DNA of 64,000 bases from Stakelama sediminis (GCF_014199335.1 NZ_JACIJI010000004.1:62001-126000), one strand, 5' to 3'. Positions 10,038-17,948 are shown, counted from the stretch's first letter. A program made the numbers and translations. Notes: a model not told the origin generated them from the sequence alone.

Positions 10038-10207
10038 TGGCGGGCGCGAACAGCATTTTCACCGGCGACAAGCTGCTGACGGCGGCGAATGCGGGCGACG
10101 ATGCGGACGCGGCGATGCTGGCGAAGCTGGGGCTACGGCCGATGACGAGCGAGGAGCCGATGCGGGCCGGATGTGGCGGCACGCGGCAGGTGGAGGCGGC
10201 GGAGTGA
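10037..10207 (+). pseudogene. Duplicated bioB C-terminal fragment (copy 2)
   Basis: 56 codons beginning [16 protein letters not shown] and ending VEAAE, a second copy of the last part of biotin synthase without the radical-SAM core. It cannot be an enzyme. The end differs from the resident bioB ([14 protein letters not shown] against [12 protein letters not shown]), and all four differences upstream are silent, which suggests that it derives from another functional bioB allele. Together with copy 1 it brackets the DUF4160-DUF2442 pair. Confidence 0.9.
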
Positions 10208-10449
10208 AACGCGGAAAATTTGCTGTCGTAGCCTATGTGACTGCAAGTATCGTTTTACTGCTCGGGCTAGTGTTTTCATGGGTTTCATACCGAACGGCGG
10301 GCTTTGACTGCATCGACTCACCCGTGCCGGTGGATTTTGAATCCTGTCTCCAGACGTATGAGCATTCTGCCAAGCTAAGCGCAGTCGCCTGCTTGATTAT
10401 CTGGATGGCAGCAAGCTTATTATTCATCTTCAAACGGAAGAATCCTTGA
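10204..10449 (+). CDS. Small two-helix membrane protein, hypothetical
   Basis: 81 aa from GTG 10204, which overlaps the stop of the bioB fragment. Two hydrophobic segments (about residues 8-28 and 58-76) flank a short loop with two cysteines; a basic FKRKNP tail ends it. Base composition is visibly less GC-rich than its neighbours, suggesting recent arrival. Its stop overlaps the pccA start (TGATG). Family not recognised. Confidence 0.6.
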   Translation: MKRGKFAVVAYVTASIVLLLGLVFSWVSYRTAGFDCIDSPVPVDFESCLQTYEHSAKLSAVACLIIWMAASLLFIFKRKNP

Positions 10450-12518
10450 TGTTCAAGAAAATCCTGATCGCCAATCGTGGTGAAATCGCCTGTCGCGTCA
10501 TGCGCACGGCGAAGCGGATGGGGATCGCCACTGTTGCGGTCTATTCGGATGCCGATGCGCGCAGCCCGCATGTGCTGATGGCGGATGAAAGCGTGCGGCT
10601 TGGCCCCGCTCCGGCGGCGGAAAGCTATCTGAAGGCGGAGCTGATCCTCGATGCGGCGAAGGCGACGGGGGCGGACTGCATCCATCCCGGCTATGGCTTC
10701 CTGTCCGAGCGCGAGAGTTTTTCGCAGGCATGCGCCGATGCGGGCATTGCCTTTGTCGGGCCACCGCCCAAAGCCATCGCGGCGATGGGCGACAAGATCG
10801 AGTCGAAGAAACTGGCCAAGGCGGCGGGCGTCAATGTCGTGCCCGGCCATGTCGGAGAGATTGACGATACCGACCATGCGGTGCGCATCGCCAACGATAT
10901 CGGCTATCCGGTGATGATGAAGGCGTCCGCCGGCGGCGGCGGCAAGGGGATGCGGCTCGCCTGGTCCGAAAAGGACGTGCGCGAAGGGTTCGAGGCGACC
11001 AAGCGCGAGGGGCTGGCGAGCTTCGGCGACGACCGCGTGTTCATCGAGAAGTTCATCGAAAGCCCGCGCCATATCGAGATTCAGGTGCTGGGCGATCAGC
11101 ACGGCAATACGCTGTATCTGAACGAGCGCGAATGCTCGATCCAGCGCCGCCACCAGAAGGTGGTGGAGGAAGCGCCGTCGCCCTTCGTCAGCCCCGAAAT
11201 GCGCCGCAAGATGGGTGAGCAGGCGGTCGCGTTGTCGAAAGCGGTCGGCTATTACAGCGCGGGCACGGTCGAACTGATCGTGTCGGGCGCGGATACGACG
11301 GGCGAAAGCTTCTACTTCCTCGAAATGAACACGCGGTTGCAGGTCGAGCACCCGGTGACCGAGTGTATTACCGGCCTCGATCTGGTCGAGCAGATGATCC
11401 GCGTTGCCTACGGCGAAAAGCTGGCGATGACGCAGGACGATGTGAAAATCCACGGCTGGGCGGTCGAAAACCGCGTCTATGCCGAGGATCCCTATCGCAA
11501 CTTCCTGCCCTCGACCGGGCGGCTGGTCCGCTATCGCCCGCCGGAGGCGCGTTTCCATCAAGCTCCGTTCGCTTCGAGCGACGTCGAGAAGCGTGTCTCG
11601 ACTTCGCTCGACACGAACGGGGAGAGTGGGACTTATATCCGCGTCGACGACGGCGTGGCCGAGGGCGGCGAGGTGTCGATGTTCTATGACCCGATGATCG
11701 CCAAGCTGGTGACATGGGCGCCGACGCGAATCGAGGCGATCGATGCGCAGGTCGCGGCACTCGACCGGTTCGAACTGGAGGGGCTGGGCAACAATGTCGA
11801 TTTCCTGTCGGCGCTGATGCAGCACGACCGCTTCCGCGAGGGCAATATCACCACCGGCTTCATTGCAGAGGAATATCCCGAAGGCTTTCACGGAGCGCCT
11901 GCCGATGATGCGCTGCTGGCCAGACTCGCGGCGTTGGCAGCCAAGCTTTCGAGTATCGAAACCGCGCGCAACGGCCTGATCGACGGGCAGTTGTCGCCGC
12001 GTTTCGACGAGGCGCTGACGCGGCAGGACTGGGTGGTGCGCATCGGCAAGACGGATCACCGTGTCACGGTGGAAAACGGCAATGTTGCGGTAGACGGCAC
12101 CGAAATCGCCGTCGATGTCGAATGGAAGCCGGGTCAGCGGCTGGTCGAGGCGGTCTTTGACGGCAATCCGCTTGCCGTGCGGGTCGAGCGTCGCCGCACC
12201 GACTGGCGCTTCACGACGCGCGGCGCCAGCCATGGGGTACGTGTGCTCAGCCCGCGTATCGCGGAGCTGGCCGAGCATATGATCGAAAAAGTGCCGCCGG
12301 ACATGAGCAAGTTCCTGCTCTGCCCGATGCCGGGCCTCGTCACCCGGATCGAAGTGGGCGAGGGCGACGCGGTGGAGGCCGGTCAGCCGCTGGCGGTGGT
12401 CGAAGCGATGAAGATGGAAAACATCCTGCGCGCGGAGAAGTCGGGGACGGTGAAGTCGCTGAACGCGGAAGCAGGCGACAGCCTGGCCGTCGACGCGGTC
12501 ATCATGGAATTCGAATAG
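10449..12518 (+). CDS. pccA: Propionyl-CoA carboxylase alpha (biotin carboxylase/BCCP) subunit
   Basis: 689 aa from ATG 10449. Order: biotin carboxylase N-domain (ILIANRGEIACRV), ATP-grasp with GGGGKGMR and NTRLQVEHPVTE, the BT linker domain, and a C-terminal biotinyl domain with the biotinylated lysine in VEAMKMEN about 35 residues from the end. It carboxylates biotin for PccB. An approximately 25-residue insertion (HQAPFASSDVEKR... to GES) between RYRPPEARF and TYIRVDDGV in the carboxylase domain is encoded by an in-frame palindromic element at 11565-11620; homologues as I know them lack it. Confidence 0.96.
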   Translation: MFKKILIANRGEIACRVMRTAKRMGIATVAVYSDADARSPHVLMADESVRLGPAPAAESYLKAELILDAAKATGADCIHPGYGFLSERESFSQACADAGIAFVGPPPKAIAAMGDKIESKKLAKAAGVNVVPGHVGEIDDTDHAVRIANDIGYPVMMKASAGGGGKGMRLAWSEKDVREGFEATKREGLASFGDDRVFIEKFIESPRHIEIQVLGDQHGNTLYLNERECSIQRRHQKVVEEAPSPFVSPEMRRKMGEQAVALSKAVGYYSAGTVELIVSGADTTGESFYFLEMNTRLQVEHPVTECITGLDLVEQMIRVAYGEKLAMTQDDVKIHGWAVENRVYAEDPYRNFLPSTGRLVRYRPPEARFHQAPFASSDVEKRVSTSLDTNGESGTYIRVDDGVAEGGEVSMFYDPMIAKLVTWAPTRIEAIDAQVAALDRFELEGLGNNVDFLSALMQHDRFREGNITTGFIAEEYPEGFHGAPADDALLARLAALAAKLSSIETARNGLIDGQLSPRFDEALTRQDWVVRIGKTDHRVTVENGNVAVDGTEIAVDVEWKPGQRLVEAVFDGNPLAVRVERRRTDWRFTTRGASHGVRVLSPRIAELAEHMIEKVPPDMSKFLLCPMPGLVTRIEVGEGDAVEAGQPLAVVEAMKMENILRAEKSGTVKSLNAEAGDSLAVDAVIMEFE
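11565..11620. repeat. In-frame 56-bp palindromic element inside pccA
   Basis: The two 29-bp arms (11565-11593 and 11592-11620) are inverted copies with 24 of 29 matches. Each arm is itself a small hairpin: CGCTTC..GAAGCG on the left and CGTGTC..GACACG on the right, so four of the five differences between arms are compensatory pairs. The right-arm core (GTCTCGACTTCGCTCGACAC) is a sequence I know as a frequent intergenic repeat in sphingomonads. Here it is translated within the carboxylase domain. Confidence 0.85.
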
Positions 12519-12529
12519 GCGTTACGCCG

Positions 12530-12566
12530 GGCCTGATCCGCGCTGATGCGGGTCGGGCCTTATTTT
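12530..12566 (+). terminator. Rho-independent terminator after pccA
   Basis: A 12-bp stem (GGCCTGATCCGC with its partner, two G-U pairs) and 6-nt loop at 12530-12559 is followed by TTATTTT. It lies 12 bp past the pccA stop and closes the propionate operon. Confidence 0.8.
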
Positions 12567-12667
12567 ACTAGCAACACCAATATGGCGGTGAGCAGCATCG
12601 CCACGCCGCTCATCATGAGCAGGGTAGCGAAGGGGCATTGCTCCACTTTCGGACTCATGCGGTCCAT
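12560..12667 (-). CDS. 35-aa single-span membrane miniprotein
   Basis: Complement of 12560-12667: start MDRMSPKVEQCPFATLL, end LLTAILVLLVK. A short N-terminal segment with one cysteine precedes one hydrophobic helix (about residues 15-34). A strong Shine-Dalgarno GGAAGGAGAGAGGCG lies directly before the ATG, the main reason to believe it. The stop falls in the T-run of the pccA terminator, so the genes converge. Function unknown. Confidence 0.6.
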   Translation of the reverse strand: MDRMSPKVEQCPFATLLMMSGVAMLLTAILVLLVK

Positions 12668-12868
12668 CGCCTCTCTCCTTCCTCTTCCCGCCTTTGTAAT
12701 TATTGCAATCCGGCCGGAAGTATCAGCGCATTATATGCCAAATTTCGTGCTTCGTCATGCATATCCTGTTGTGCGCTGCGGTATGCAGACGGCGGTCCCG
12801 CATTGGGACGCGCTTAACCAAAGGCGAGGAGGAGACGAAATCGTAAACGAAGCGTTAAACATGACGTT

Positions 12869-13069
12869 ATGCCAGTTCACGATATCCCCTTACGTCCCGA
12901 ACGCATTCAAAACAGAGGCCGCCATCCGTTTCGGGAGAGTCTGCGTATCCGCGACAAGCGCAACGCGCTGCGACCGACCGTGCGTGCCACCGACGACGAT
13001 AATGACTGGAAGTTGTTCGTATTGAGCTTCGTCGCCTTCTTCGTCTGTTTCTATACGTTCTTTATGTAA
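12869..13069 (+). CDS. 66-aa small membrane protein, hypothetical
   Basis: Residues 1-44 are charged and arginine-rich (PLRPERIQNRGRHPF...), residues 47-65 form one aromatic helix (KLFVLSFVAFFVCFYTFFM), giving a tail-anchored shape. The helix pattern is hard to explain by chance, but no good ribosome binding site precedes ATG 12869, so translation is uncertain. 12668-12868 holds no other recognisable gene. Confidence 0.45.
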   Translation: MPVHDIPLRPERIQNRGRHPFRESLRIRDKRNALRPTVRATDDDNDWKLFVLSFVAFFVCFYTFFM

Positions 13070-13081
13070 CGAAAGCGCAGA

Positions 13082-13143
13082 CCACCCGCCCCGCCTCGCC
13101 ACCATATCCTATGGGTATCATTGGTGGCCGGGCGGGGAGGTGG
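13082..13143. repeat. Long GC-rich inverted repeat
   Basis: CCACC-CGCCCCGCC-TCG-CCACCA pairs with TGGTGG-CCG-GGCGGGG-AGGTGG around a 17-nt loop that holds a smaller ATACCCATAGGATAT-like palindrome. It lies between two converging genes (12869+ and 13206-) and may stop transcripts, although no T-run follows on either strand. Confidence 0.55.
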
Positions 13144-13205
13144 GGTAGGTGATCTGAAACAGCTAAAAATGAGGTGGGGGTGGCGGTCTGAAACCCGAAA
13201 ACGCC

Positions 13206-14495
13206 TCAATCGCAGGCGCGGTGCAGCTTTTGCGCAATCCACGCTGCGATCAGGCACATGGCCGCCACGGCGAGCAACATATCGGCGTTGCTGACATGCA
13301 GCGCGGCCAGCACGATGACGAGCAATGCGCCCAGCACCATCGCGCCTGAATTGACGACATTGTTCGCTGCCACGGTACGCGCGGTCTGATCCTTGGTCAC
13401 GGTAGTGGTGAGGAAGGCGTAGAGCGGCACCACGAACATTCCGCCGGTAATCGCAATCGCCATCAGCGTCAGCATCACCAGCACCGATTGCGGGTGCGTC
13501 AGAAAATCCATGACCGAATAGAGATGGCCGTCGGGCGCCGGTGTGAAATTGCGCGCCTCGATTGAAAAGGCGACCACGAAAATCCCCATCGCGATCACGG
13601 AAGCGGGCGAGTATTTCGCGGAAATCTTGCCCTTCAGCATCGAATTGATGATCACCGACCCGATTGCCACGCCGACCGAGAAAATGGCGATGGTCAGGCT
13701 GGCGACGCGTTCATCGGCGGTCAGCACGTTTTTGACCAGCGGCGGAAAGACGACGATCAGCACCGCACCGATCGTCCAGAAAAAGCTGATCGCGCAAATT
13801 GCCAGAAACAATCGGCGAATATGCATGGTTGCGGAAATCAACCGCCAGGAAGAGGTGACGGGATTGAAATTGATCGCCAGTTCCGGCCCCACACGCGGCG
13901 CGGGCAGCACCAGTCGCCCCATGATCCAGCCGATGCCTGCGACGCACAGCACGAGGATCGAGGCACCTTCGACCGAAATCCAGCCGGCAATCACCGTGCC
14001 GAGCAGGATGGCGAGATAGGTGCCCGCCTCGACCAGTCCGGTGCCGCCCAGCACTTCATCCTCATCGAGATGCTGGGGCAGGATCGCATATTTGATCGGT
14101 CCGAAAAAGGTCGAGTGCACGCCCAGAAACAGTACCGCGCCCAGCATCATGCCGATGCCGATACTGTGGTATCCCGCCCTGGCAAGCATCAGCCCGGTAC
14201 CGCCGAACAGCATGATGCCGATCTCTGCCGTTTTTACCCAGCGGATGATCTTTGCCTTGTCGGTGGTGTCAGCCAGTTGCCCGGATAGTGCCGACAACAG
14301 AAAGAAGGGGATCAGCGAAAGGCCGGTGGCCAGCGCGTTGAAATTGGATTCGACGGCCGGATTGTTGAACACCTGATAGGTGGCGAACAGCACCATCGAC
14401 GTCTTGAACAGATTATCGTTGAAGGCGCCCAGAAACTGTGTGGTAAACAGCGGGAGAAATCGGCGCTCCTTGAGCAGACCGAGGGCATTCAACAT
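13206..14495 (-). CDS. MFS transporter, LplT-like (lysophospholipid carrier family)
   Basis: 429 aa from ATG 14495, twelve predicted membrane segments. The N-terminal FLPLFTTQFLGAFNDNLFK is the conserved start of the LplT/Aas-type MFS group, in which lysophospholipids are flipped across the inner membrane for reacylation. The loop LADTTDKAKIIR fits the MFS motif A position. No acyltransferase is attached, unlike Aas fusions. It is divergent from pgsA, another phospholipid gene. Substrate assignment is by family only. Confidence 0.8.
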   Translation of the reverse strand: MLNALGLLKERRFLPLFTTQFLGAFNDNLFKTSMVLFATYQVFNNPAVESNFNALATGLSLIPFFLLSALSGQLADTTDKAKIIRWVKTAEIGIMLFGGTGLMLARAGYHSIGIGMMLGAVLFLGVHSTFFGPIKYAILPQHLDEDEVLGGTGLVEAGTYLAILLGTVIAGWISVEGASILVLCVAGIGWIMGRLVLPAPRVGPELAINFNPVTSSWRLISATMHIRRLFLAICAISFFWTIGAVLIVVFPPLVKNVLTADERVASLTIAIFSVGVAIGSVIINSMLKGKISAKYSPASVIAMGIFVVAFSIEARNFTPAPDGHLYSVMDFLTHPQSVLVMLTLMAIAITGGMFVVPLYAFLTTTVTKDQTARTVAANNVVNSGAMVLGALLVIVLAALHVSNADMLLAVAAMCLIAAWIAQKLHRACD

Positions 14496-14620
14496 CAAAC
14501 AACAGCCCGAGTGGTGACCGGTCCGGTCGCCATAGCCGAGCAACGCATTCGGACACAATGGCAATTTCCGGTATCGCAGGACTGGCGAAAGCGACTTGCG
14601 GACAGTAGATGGGGACAGCC

Positions 14621-15175
14621 ATGCTGACATTGCCCAACATCCTGACGCTTTCGCGAATCTTTACGGTGCCGCTGCTGGTCGGGTTTCTGTGGTGGCCGCA
14701 CTGGCCCGCGGGCTATGCGGTGGCGTTCGCAATCTACTGCCTGATGGGTATTACCGATTATTTCGACGGCTATCTGGCACGCGCGCAGGGCACGGTATCC
14801 AAACTCGGCATCTTCCTTGATCCGATCGCCGACAAGATCATGGTCGCCGCGGTCGTCCTGATGCTGGTGGCGACGCGCGATATCGAGGGGCTGAACCTGA
14901 TCGCCGCGCTGATCATCCTGCTGCGCGAGATCATGGTATCGGGCCTGCGCGAATTTCTGGGCGGGATTCAGGTGTCGATGCCGGTTTCTCGCCTCGCCAA
15001 ATGGAAGACGACGCTGCAATTGCTGGCGCTGGGCGGGCTGATCCTCGCCGGAGCATTGCCGACCTGGTACTGGCTGGGCGTCGCCGCGCTGGTGGCACTC
15101 TGGGGGGCGGCGATGCTGACACTGATTACCGGCTGGGACTATCTGCGCGTCGGCCTGCGTCACATGGACACCTGA
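14621..15175 (+). CDS. pgsA: CDP-diacylglycerol-glycerol-3-phosphate 3-phosphatidyltransferase
   Basis: 184 aa. First step of phosphatidylglycerol synthesis, in the inner membrane. The CDP-alcohol phosphotransferase motif is intact: DYFDGYLARAQGTVSKLGIF then LDPIADK, the D-x2-DG-x2-AR-x8-G-x3-D-x3-D pattern. ATG 14621 (MLTLPNILTLSRI) matches family starts and has GGGGAC upstream; ATG 14609 would add four residues. Followed 3 bp later by moaD. Confidence 0.93.
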   Translation: MLTLPNILTLSRIFTVPLLVGFLWWPHWPAGYAVAFAIYCLMGITDYFDGYLARAQGTVSKLGIFLDPIADKIMVAAVVLMLVATRDIEGLNLIAALIILLREIMVSGLREFLGGIQVSMPVSRLAKWKTTLQLLALGGLILAGALPTWYWLGVAALVALWGAAMLTLITGWDYLRVGLRHMDT

Positions 15176-15178
15176 AAG

Positions 15179-15433
15179 GTGCTCACCATCCTCTATTTCG
15201 CCTGGGTGCGAGAGGCAGTGGGCAAGGCGCAGGAGGAGATCGCTCCGCCCCCATCGGTGACGACCGTGGCGGAACTGGTCGGCTGGCTGGCGACGCAAGG
15301 GGAGGGCTATGCCGAGGCCTTTGCCGACCCCGGCAGATTGCGTGCCGCACTTGATCAGGAATTCGTGTCGCTCGACGTGCCGCTGGGTTCGGCGCGGGAA
15401 GTGGCGCTGTTTCCGCCGGTAACGGGCGGATGA
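15179..15433 (+). CDS. moaD: Molybdopterin synthase sulfur carrier subunit
   Basis: 84 aa, GTG start 15179. Ubiquitin-like fold, ending in the Gly-Gly tail (FPPVTGG) that is thiocarboxylated to carry sulfur. It forms molybdopterin synthase with MoaE, whose start overlaps the stop (ATGA). Confidence 0.92.
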   Translation: MLTILYFAWVREAVGKAQEEIAPPPSVTTVAELVGWLATQGEGYAEAFADPGRLRAALDQEFVSLDVPLGSAREVALFPPVTGG

Positions 15434-15873
15434 TCCGCGTTAGCGTTCAGGAAGCGCCGCTCGACATCGCGGCGGAGCATAGGGCGCTGGCGCAAAGCGG
15501 AGTCGGCGGCATTGCGAGCTTTACCGGGCTGGTACGCGGCGATGACGGTGTCACGACGCTGGAACTCGAACAATATCCCGGCATGACCGGGCGGATGCTG
15601 ACCCGGCTGGCCGAACAGGCGGCCGAACGCTGGTCGCTTGCCGCTGCGACGATCGTCCATCGTGTCGGCCCGATGGCGGTCGGGGATGGGATCGTGTTCG
15701 TCGGCACGGCGTCCGCCCATCGCGCCGATGCGCTGGAGGCGTGTGCCTATCTGATCGACCGGCTGAAGACCGACGCGCCGTTCTGGAAACGCGAATGGCA
15801 GGGCGGTGAATCGCGCTGGGTGGAAGCACGCGCCTGTGATGACAGCGCCGCCGAACGCTGGGACACAAAATAG
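15430..15873 (+). CDS. moaE: Molybdopterin synthase catalytic subunit
   Basis: 147 aa. Converts cyclic pyranopterin monophosphate to molybdopterin. Family blocks seen: GGIASFTGLVR, YPGMTGRML, VHRVGPMAVGD, VGTASAHRADALEACAYLIDRLK then PFWKRE with the catalytic lysine region. The stop TAG (15871-15873) is formed where the 268-bp structured repeat begins. Confidence 0.94.
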   Translation: MIRVSVQEAPLDIAAEHRALAQSGVGGIASFTGLVRGDDGVTTLELEQYPGMTGRMLTRLAEQAAERWSLAAATIVHRVGPMAVGDGIVFVGTASAHRADALEACAYLIDRLKTDAPFWKREWQGGESRWVEARACDDSAAERWDTK

Positions 15874-16138
15874 GCTGTAAGCCCATAAACGGCAGCATCG
15901 AGGTTTGGGCCAAAATGGCGTGGTGCAAGGAGGAAAGGCGCAGGAATATGTCAATATTCCCAGAATTTTCGACGCCGCACCGGGCCATTTTGGCCAAATC
16001 CCGCAGGGACGCCCAAATGGCTTCCATCTAGAACCGAACGCCGCTTGCAAAGGCAAAGAGCCTTTGCCGCGCGTCGTTCGGCCCGATCTGTTCGCCATTT
16101 GGACGCCTCGACGGTGCCGTTTATGGGTTTACGGCCTA
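15871..16138. mobile_element. MITE-like structured element, 33-bp terminal inverted repeats
   Basis: Terminal repeats 15871-15903 and 16106-16138 match at 29 of 33 bases; as RNA two more positions form G-U pairs. Both ends are TA (TAGGC...GCCTA), as expected of an IS630/mariner-type TA target duplication. Inside are a 25-bp imperfect inverted repeat (15902-15926 and 15976-16000 region, core GGCCAAAATGGC) capped by GGAATAT-GTCA-ATATTCC, and a second arm with CCAAATGGC, CCGAACG and GCAAAGGC/GCCTTTGC stems. No transposase gene. It fills the space between moaE and the fasciclin gene. Confidence 0.7.
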
Positions 16139-16190
16139 GGCTGCGGCGACGTCTCGGTCACCGCAGCCCATCTTCAGCTTTCAGTCGGGT

Positions 16191-16877
16191 TTACTGGCCG
16201 GTGGCGCTGCCCGATGCGGAAGCGCTCAGCTTCGGCACCAGCACGCCGTTGATGACCTGCACCATGCCGTTCGACTGCGTGACATTCTGCTCGGTCGGGC
16301 TGACATAGGCCTTGTTGCCGCTGGTATCGGTCAGCGTCACGTTGCCGTTGGTCAGCGACAGCGTCAGCGGTCCGCCCTCTACCGTGTTCAGCGTGGCGGT
16401 GCCGCCGCCCTGATTGATCATCTGTTTAAGCTGGTCGGTGGTGTAGCTTCCCGACACGACATGATAGGTCAGGATCTTCTTGAGCGCGGCCATATTTTCC
16501 GGTTTTTCCAGCGTATCGACGGTTCCCGGCGGCAGGCGGCTGAACGCAGCGTCGGTCGGCGCAAACACCGTGAAGGGGCCGGGCCCGGACAGCGTTTCGA
16601 CCAGTCCGGCAGCTTTGACCAGCGATACCAGCGTGGTCAGGTTGCTCGCCTTGGATGCGTTCTCGACGATGTTCATCGAAGGGCTCATTTCAGCGCCGCC
16701 GACCATTACCGGGGCCGGGGTCGGACTGGGCGTGGGGGTAGGCGACGGTGCCGGAGTCGAGGAGCCGGCGGTGCTGGTCGATCCCATATCGGAACTGGCG
16801 CTGGTCGTCGTCGAACACGCGGCAAGGCTTACGGACGCTGCGAGCGCGGCGAACAGGATGGTCGGTTTCTTCAACAT
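16191..16877 (-). CDS. Fasciclin-domain lipoprotein
   Basis: 228 aa from ATG 16877, chosen because GGAG sits 6 nt upstream; ATG 16889 has no such site. Lipoprotein signal with lipobox LAAC, a Pro/Thr/Ser linker (PAPSPTPTPSPTPAP), then one FAS1 domain: LTTLVSLVKAAGLVETL, GPFTVFAPTDAAFSRLP, LKKILTYHVVSG and a terminal VQVINGVLVP. FAS1 domains mediate adhesion or surface protein contacts; the exact role is unknown. Confidence 0.92.
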   Translation of the reverse strand: MLKKPTILFAALAASVSLAACSTTTSASSDMGSTSTAGSSTPAPSPTPTPSPTPAPVMVGGAEMSPSMNIVENASKASNLTTLVSLVKAAGLVETLSGPGPFTVFAPTDAAFSRLPPGTVDTLEKPENMAALKKILTYHVVSGSYTTDQLKQMINQGGGTATLNTVEGGPLTLSLTNGNVTLTDTSGNKAYVSPTEQNVTQSNGMVQVINGVLVPKLSASASGSATGQ

Positions 16878-16992
16878 CAACTTCTCCATATCGTCGGTTT
16901 GAAACGGGGCACTGGTGCGCTTAGGCACACCATAGCTACGGTTGGCCGCGCAAAAGGTTGCACCCGACGGATTGTCGTGCCGTGCTCGTCGT

Positions 16993-17892
16993 TCAGTGCA
17001 TCGAGGAGAGTACGTCCGCGAGCAGGCGGAAATCACGCTCGCGCGGAGACGCCTTGCGCCAGATCAGCGCAATCTTGCGAGAGGCGCGTTCGGCGTCCAG
17101 CGGGCGCGCGGTGATGTGGGTGCCTTTCAGGATGCCCGCATCGACCGCCATTTGCGGCAGCATGGTGACGCCAAGCCCGTTATCGACCATCTGCACGATG
17201 GTGTGGAGCGAGGTACCCAGCATCGACGCCTGCCCGCGCAGTTCGGGGCGATTGCACGCCGCCAGCGCATGGTCTTTCAGGCAATGCCCGTCCTCCAGCA
17301 GCAATAGCCGGGTCTCGTCAATGTCCTCCGCGACGACAGGTTCGCGCGATCCTTCCGTTTCGCCCTCTGGAAAGGCGACCAGCAGCTTGTCGTCGAACAG
17401 CGGTGCGATTTCGACATCGCCACAGGCATAGGGCAGCGCCAGCAGTACGCAGTCGGTACGGCCATGCTGCAACCCTTCGCACGCCGCGGCGCTCGGCTCT
17501 TCGCGCAGAAACAGCTTGAGGTCGGGATAATCCGCACGCAGCCGCGGCAGGATGTGCGGCAACATGAACGGCGCGATGGTGGGGATGACGCTCATCCGCA
17601 TTTCACCCGACAGGGGGCGCCCGGCGGCGCGTGCCATGTCGCCCAGTTCGTCGGCCTCGCGCAGCACCTTGCGTGCTTTGTCGGCGATTTTCTCGCCCAG
17701 CGGCGTGAAGCGCACGACCCGGCGGGTGCGTTCGACCAGTGTCACGCCGATCAGGGTTTCCAGCTCACGAATGCCCGCCGACAGGGTCGACTGGGTGACG
17801 AAACAGGCTTCTGCCGCGCGGCCGAAATGCCCGGCATCCTGCAACGCGACGAGGTATTGGAGCTGTTTGATCGTGGGGAGATAGGTAGTCAG
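16993..17892 (-). CDS. oxyR: Hydrogen-peroxide-sensing LysR regulator OxyR
   Basis: 299 aa if read from CTG 17892, which gives the expected N terminus TTYLPTIKQLQYLVALQDAG. In this frame a stop lies ten codons upstream and there is no ATG, GTG or TTG before TTG 17844, which would delete the first helix; GGAG stands 7 nt before the CTG. Winged helix FVTQSTLSAGIRELE, and the redox pair C-x8-C in LLEDGHCLKDHALAACN identify OxyR rather than a generic LysR protein. It follows ahpC-ahpF on the same strand. Confidence 0.9.
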   Translation of the reverse strand: MTTYLPTIKQLQYLVALQDAGHFGRAAEACFVTQSTLSAGIRELETLIGVTLVERTRRVVRFTPLGEKIADKARKVLREADELGDMARAAGRPLSGEMRMSVIPTIAPFMLPHILPRLRADYPDLKLFLREEPSAAACEGLQHGRTDCVLLALPYACGDVEIAPLFDDKLLVAFPEGETEGSREPVVAEDIDETRLLLLEDGHCLKDHALAACNRPELRGQASMLGTSLHTIVQMVDNGLGVTMLPQMAVDAGILKGTHITARPLDAERASRKIALIWRKASPRERDFRLLADVLSSMH

Positions 17893-17948
17893 TGATCGTC
17901 TCCGTCGATGACGCAGCCGCTATGTAATCTATTTTGTCATTCCGGCAA

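Noticed and set aside
10233..12278. 681-codon open frame opposite pccA
   Set aside because: pccA is unambiguous by motifs and length; the antisense frame has no recognisable domain and no ribosome site.
12546..13025. 159-codon open frame after pccA
   Set aside because: Runs through the pccA terminator, has mixed composition and no ribosome site; the opposite-strand miniprotein has a much better start.
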